A stretch of 6,540 nucleotides of DNA from positions 1 to 6,540 of the forward strand of contig JAANWY010000010.1 in NCBI GenBank assembly GCA_018263655.1, in the 5' to 3' direction. The stretch comes from Anaerolineales bacterium. GTDB lineage: Bacteria > Chloroflexota > Anaerolineae > Epilineales > JAANWY01. Position 1 is the first letter of the stretch, and every line of letters starts with the position of its first letter. Positions 5,411-6,540 of the stretch are shown one piece after another. The notes under the pieces were generated by a model. The model was not told the origin of the DNA. It worked only from the letters and a program-made list of their open reading frames with translations, and searched no databases. Position numbers and translations under genes: made by a program.

Positions 5411-5836
5411 GTGAGTGACAACGGACACAATGGGGTTTTCGAGCCTGAGATCACAGTGTTTACCTGCAACTACTGCGGGTACATGAGCGTGGACACGGCC
5501 GGCGCGCTGCGCATCCAGTATCCGGCCAACGTCAAGCTGGTCCGCCTGCCGTGTACCGGCAAGACCGAGGTCGAGTACATCTTGAACGCCTTCGAAGAGG
5601 GCGCCGACGGCGTGTATATCGTGGCGTGCCCTTTGGACAACTGTCACCACGTGCGAGGTAACGAGCGTGGCCAGGCGCGCGTGGATCGGACCAAGAAGTT
5701 GCTGGACGAGATCGGACTGGACGGCGATAGACTTGACATGTTCTTCGTCTCTGGCGGTATGGGCGCCACTTTCGCCGAGCACGCCGAGGAGATGACGGAG
5801 CGCATTCGGGCGTTGGGGCCGAATCCACTGGGATAA
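5411..5836 (+). CDS. mvhD: MvhD/HdrA-adaptor iron-sulfur protein
   Basis: The 141-aa product has the length and cysteine layout of the MvhD (FlpD-type) family. These small [2Fe-2S] proteins pass electrons between an electron donor and the HdrA flavin. Visible motifs are CNYCGY (C19, C22), YPANVKLVRLPCTGK (C48), FEEGADGVYIVACPLDNCHH (C73, C78) and RGN at 82-84. The family more often has a Gly-rich stretch before the last Cys-His pair; here it reads CPLDNCHH. No membrane segment or signal peptide is seen. The gene follows hdrA by 78 bases, with a 15-bp perfect hairpin in between, and together they make an HdrA-MvhD module. The electron donor (hydrogenase, formate dehydrogenase or NADH module) is not visible. 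The start is either GTG 5411 (preferred) or GTG 5390. Confidence 0.9.
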   Translation: MSDNGHNGVFEPEITVFTCNYCGYMSVDTAGALRIQYPANVKLVRLPCTGKTEVEYILNAFEEGADGVYIVACPLDNCHHVRGNERGQARVDRTKKLLDEIGLDGDRLDMFFVSGGMGATFAEHAEEMTERIRALGPNPLG

Positions 5837-5849
5837 CGGGCTAACGGGC
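5834..5849. repeat. Tandem 8-bp duplication TAACGGGC
   Basis: TAACGGGC is present twice back to back, and the first copy contains the mvhD stop codon TAA. It is a perfect short tandem repeat in the mvhD/activation-like gap. It may be a recent slippage product and shows the same word-doubling seen in the longer leaders upstream. Confidence 0.6.
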
Positions 5850-5885
5850 AGCAAGAGTGATCTGATTTCGGGTGGGAGCGAACAC

Positions 5886-6248
5886 GTGCCGATCTTGGAC
5901 AATATACCGGTTGAATTTGATATCGATGCGCTTTCGACCAAGTTGCGGGTCAAGAGTGGGGGCAAAGACCATCAAGACTTGACGGTGTTGGTGGCCGAAG
6001 CAGCGTCCGTCGTTTGCCCGAAGGCGATCTACGAGGTGGCCTACGTCGACGACAGGTGCGATGACGCGGTCGAAGTCGCCGGCGTTACCTTTGAGAGTCG
6101 AGTGCTGCGCGCCAATCTCGATGGGGTCGAGCGCGTTTTTCCATACGTTGCGACGTGTGGTGCGGAGGTGGATGAGGTTCCGGTGCCGGCCGGCGACTTT
6201 CTGCAGGAATACTGGCTGGACACCATCAAACGGGAGAGAGCAAGATGA
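5886..6248 (+). CDS. Short MetH-activation-domain-like protein (N-terminal part only)
   Basis: The 120-aa product starts at GTG with GGGAG at 5874-5878 in front. It resembles the first half of the small proteins related to the vitamin B12-dependent methionine synthase activation domain found in C1/corrinoid gene clusters: VCPKAIYEVAYV (43-54), a middle VTFESRVLRANL, FPYVATCGAE (85-94) and DFLQEYWLDTIK (104-115). I would expect such a protein to run to about 220 aa, with an MNPGS-like and a WP-Q segment and a Cys-rich end. Here it stops after IKRERAR. I looked for that second half in the other two frames after 6248 and did not find it, so a simple frameshift is not supported. It may be a genuinely short form or a truncated gene. 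A role in reactivating or handling a corrinoid protein is inference; an SAM-binding claim would need the missing part. Confidence 0.65.
   Translation: MPILDNIPVEFDIDALSTKLRVKSGGKDHQDLTVLVAEAASVVCPKAIYEVAYVDDRCDDAVEVAGVTFESRVLRANLDGVERVFPYVATCGAEVDEVPVPAGDFLQEYWLDTIKRERAR
6232..6236 (+). promoter_or_regulatory. Ribosome binding site for the Cys-rich small gene
   Basis: GGGAG sits eight bases before the ATG at 6245, within the end of the preceding gene. With the ATGA stop/start overlap it supports translational coupling and makes the 78-aa frame credible. Confidence 0.65.
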
Positions 6249-6481
6249 ACGGGGAGGGTACGGTGAACGCGGTTCCAGGCGACGTGGCGCTGCAATTGTG
6301 CGCCGAGATCCGCGAGGAGAACCGGCGAAGGTGGTACACGCCTTCCGCGCTGTTTTCCAGGTTGTGGTGCTGGGGCTGTAGAACGTTCACCAAGGGCAAT
6401 CGGGAGCAGATGTGTGGGAGTGTGGTGGCTTGTCCGCAAGTGGTAGCGCGGTATCGCCGGCCGGCGGGGCCGGCTGATTGA
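6245..6481 (+). CDS. Small cysteine-rich protein with WCWGC motif, function unknown
   Basis: I do not recognise this 78-aa product. It has an acidic N-terminal helix-like part (DVALQLCAEIREENRRRW), then WYTPSALFSRLWCWGC (30-45) and Cys57 and Cys63, so C42, C45, C57 and C63 could bind a metal such as zinc or an Fe-S cluster; Cys19 is additional. The end is basic and Gly/Pro-rich. There is no signal peptide, and the only hydrophobic stretch is short and Trp/Cys-rich, so it is probably soluble. The evidence that it is real is the ATGA overlap with the previous stop and the GGGAG at 6232-6236, not homology. It may work together with the short activation-like protein encoded just before it. Confidence 0.6.
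   Translation: MNGEGTVNAVPGDVALQLCAEIREENRRRWYTPSALFSRLWCWGCRTFTKGNREQMCGSVVACPQVVARYRRPAGPAD
6456..6474. repeat. GC-only hairpin at the 3' end of the Cys-rich gene
   Basis: GCCGGCC (6456-6462) pairs perfectly with GGCCGGC (6468-6474) around a 5-base loop. It lies inside the last codons of the small gene and no T-tract follows, so it is not a canonical terminator. It could be a 3' processing or pausing site, or chance in GC-rich sequence. Confidence 0.4.
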
Positions 6482-6508
6482 GATCGTTGAGGCTGAGGGG
6501 GTGGACCC

Positions 6509-6540
6509 ATGAAGGCGATAGATAGAAGTTCTTGTTCAGC
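6509..6540 (+). CDS. Start of a further gene, cut by the window end
   Basis: An ATG at 6509 is preceded by GAGGGGG (6495-6501) at seven bases and opens a frame to the window end. The ten visible codons read MKAIDRSSCS. It follows the Cys-rich gene by 27 bases, which fits the same operon. Too little is visible to name it; a metF- or metV-type gene is expected from acetogen clusters, but nothing here shows it. Confidence 0.5.
   Translation, partial: MKAIDRSSCS

Noticed and set aside
4886..5965. Long open frame on the minus strand (359 aa) spanning the end of hdrA, mvhD and the next gene
   Set aside because: It is antisense to three well-supported genes, crosses their boundaries and shows no recognisable motif; it is explained by GC-rich codon use on the opposite strand.
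6225..6540. Frameshift explaining the short activation-like protein
   Set aside because: The other two + frames after 6225 contain nothing like the missing second half, and a new gene with its own ribosome binding site overlaps the stop.
1..6540. CRISPR array, tRNA or rRNA genes, insertion sequence with transposase
   Set aside because: No regularly spaced direct repeats, cloverleaf sequence, rRNA-like stretch or transposase-like frame was seen.

Overview
The window is a bacterial one-carbon/redox gene cluster read entirely on the + strand. Gene order: folD (methylene-THF dehydrogenase/cyclohydrolase), a CBS-CBS-ACT sensor-like protein, a very long HdrA-like flavoprotein (1061 aa, two HdrA-type halves in one chain), an MvhD-like iron-sulfur adaptor, a short protein resembling the start of the methionine-synthase-activation (MetH C-terminal) family, a 78-aa cysteine-rich protein, and the first ten codons of another gene. 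This content points to an anaerobe using the methyl branch of the Wood-Ljungdahl pathway or a related folate C1 route. FolD makes and uses methylene-THF. HdrA/MvhD subunits in acetogens such as Moorella occur in a complex with MetF/MetV (methylene-THF reductase). A MetH-activation-like protein suggests corrinoid methyl-transfer chemistry nearby. No metF, metV, hdrB, hdrC, fhs or acs gene lies in the window, so the pathway assignment is an inference from linkage.

Layout: 1-367 is non-coding and rich in hairpins, including a 113-bp element bounded by GTTCGTAGT/ACTACGAAC. folD is at 368-1246, the CBS/ACT gene at 1371-2045, hdrA at 2147-5332, mvhD at 5411-5836, the activation-like gene at 5886-6248, the Cys-rich gene at 6245-6481 (ATGA overlap with its predecessor), and a partial gene from 6509. 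All genes are co-directional and have Shine-Dalgarno-like sequences of varying strength. Gaps shrink along the cluster (124, 101, 78, 49, -4, 27 bases), and no convincing intrinsic terminator was seen, so one operon is plausible.

The most unusual structure is in the gaps. Four consecutive gene leaders (folD, CBS/ACT, hdrA, mvhD) each carry an imperfect or perfect inverted repeat; the first three are built from short reiterated words and the fourth is a perfect hairpin. The four sequences are unrelated to one another, but each lies within about 35 bases of the next start codon. Such word-built palindromes, and the GTTCGTAGT...ACTACGAAC element, resemble intergenic repeats I associate with Chloroflexota (and some cyanobacteria). 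Together with the fairly GC-rich codon use and C1/Hdr gene content, this makes an anaerobic Chloroflexota lineage (Anaerolineae-like) my best guess, held loosely.

Within hdrA, a short segment (about 4289-4351) looks like a fragment of one of these intergenic repeats translated in frame. It sits at the position where the second HdrA half lacks the ferredoxin insertion that the first half has. The tail of the cluster holds two small genes that are not ordinary family members: the activation-like protein stops at 120 aa where I would expect about 220, and the downstream 78-aa protein with a WCWGC motif is unrecognised.
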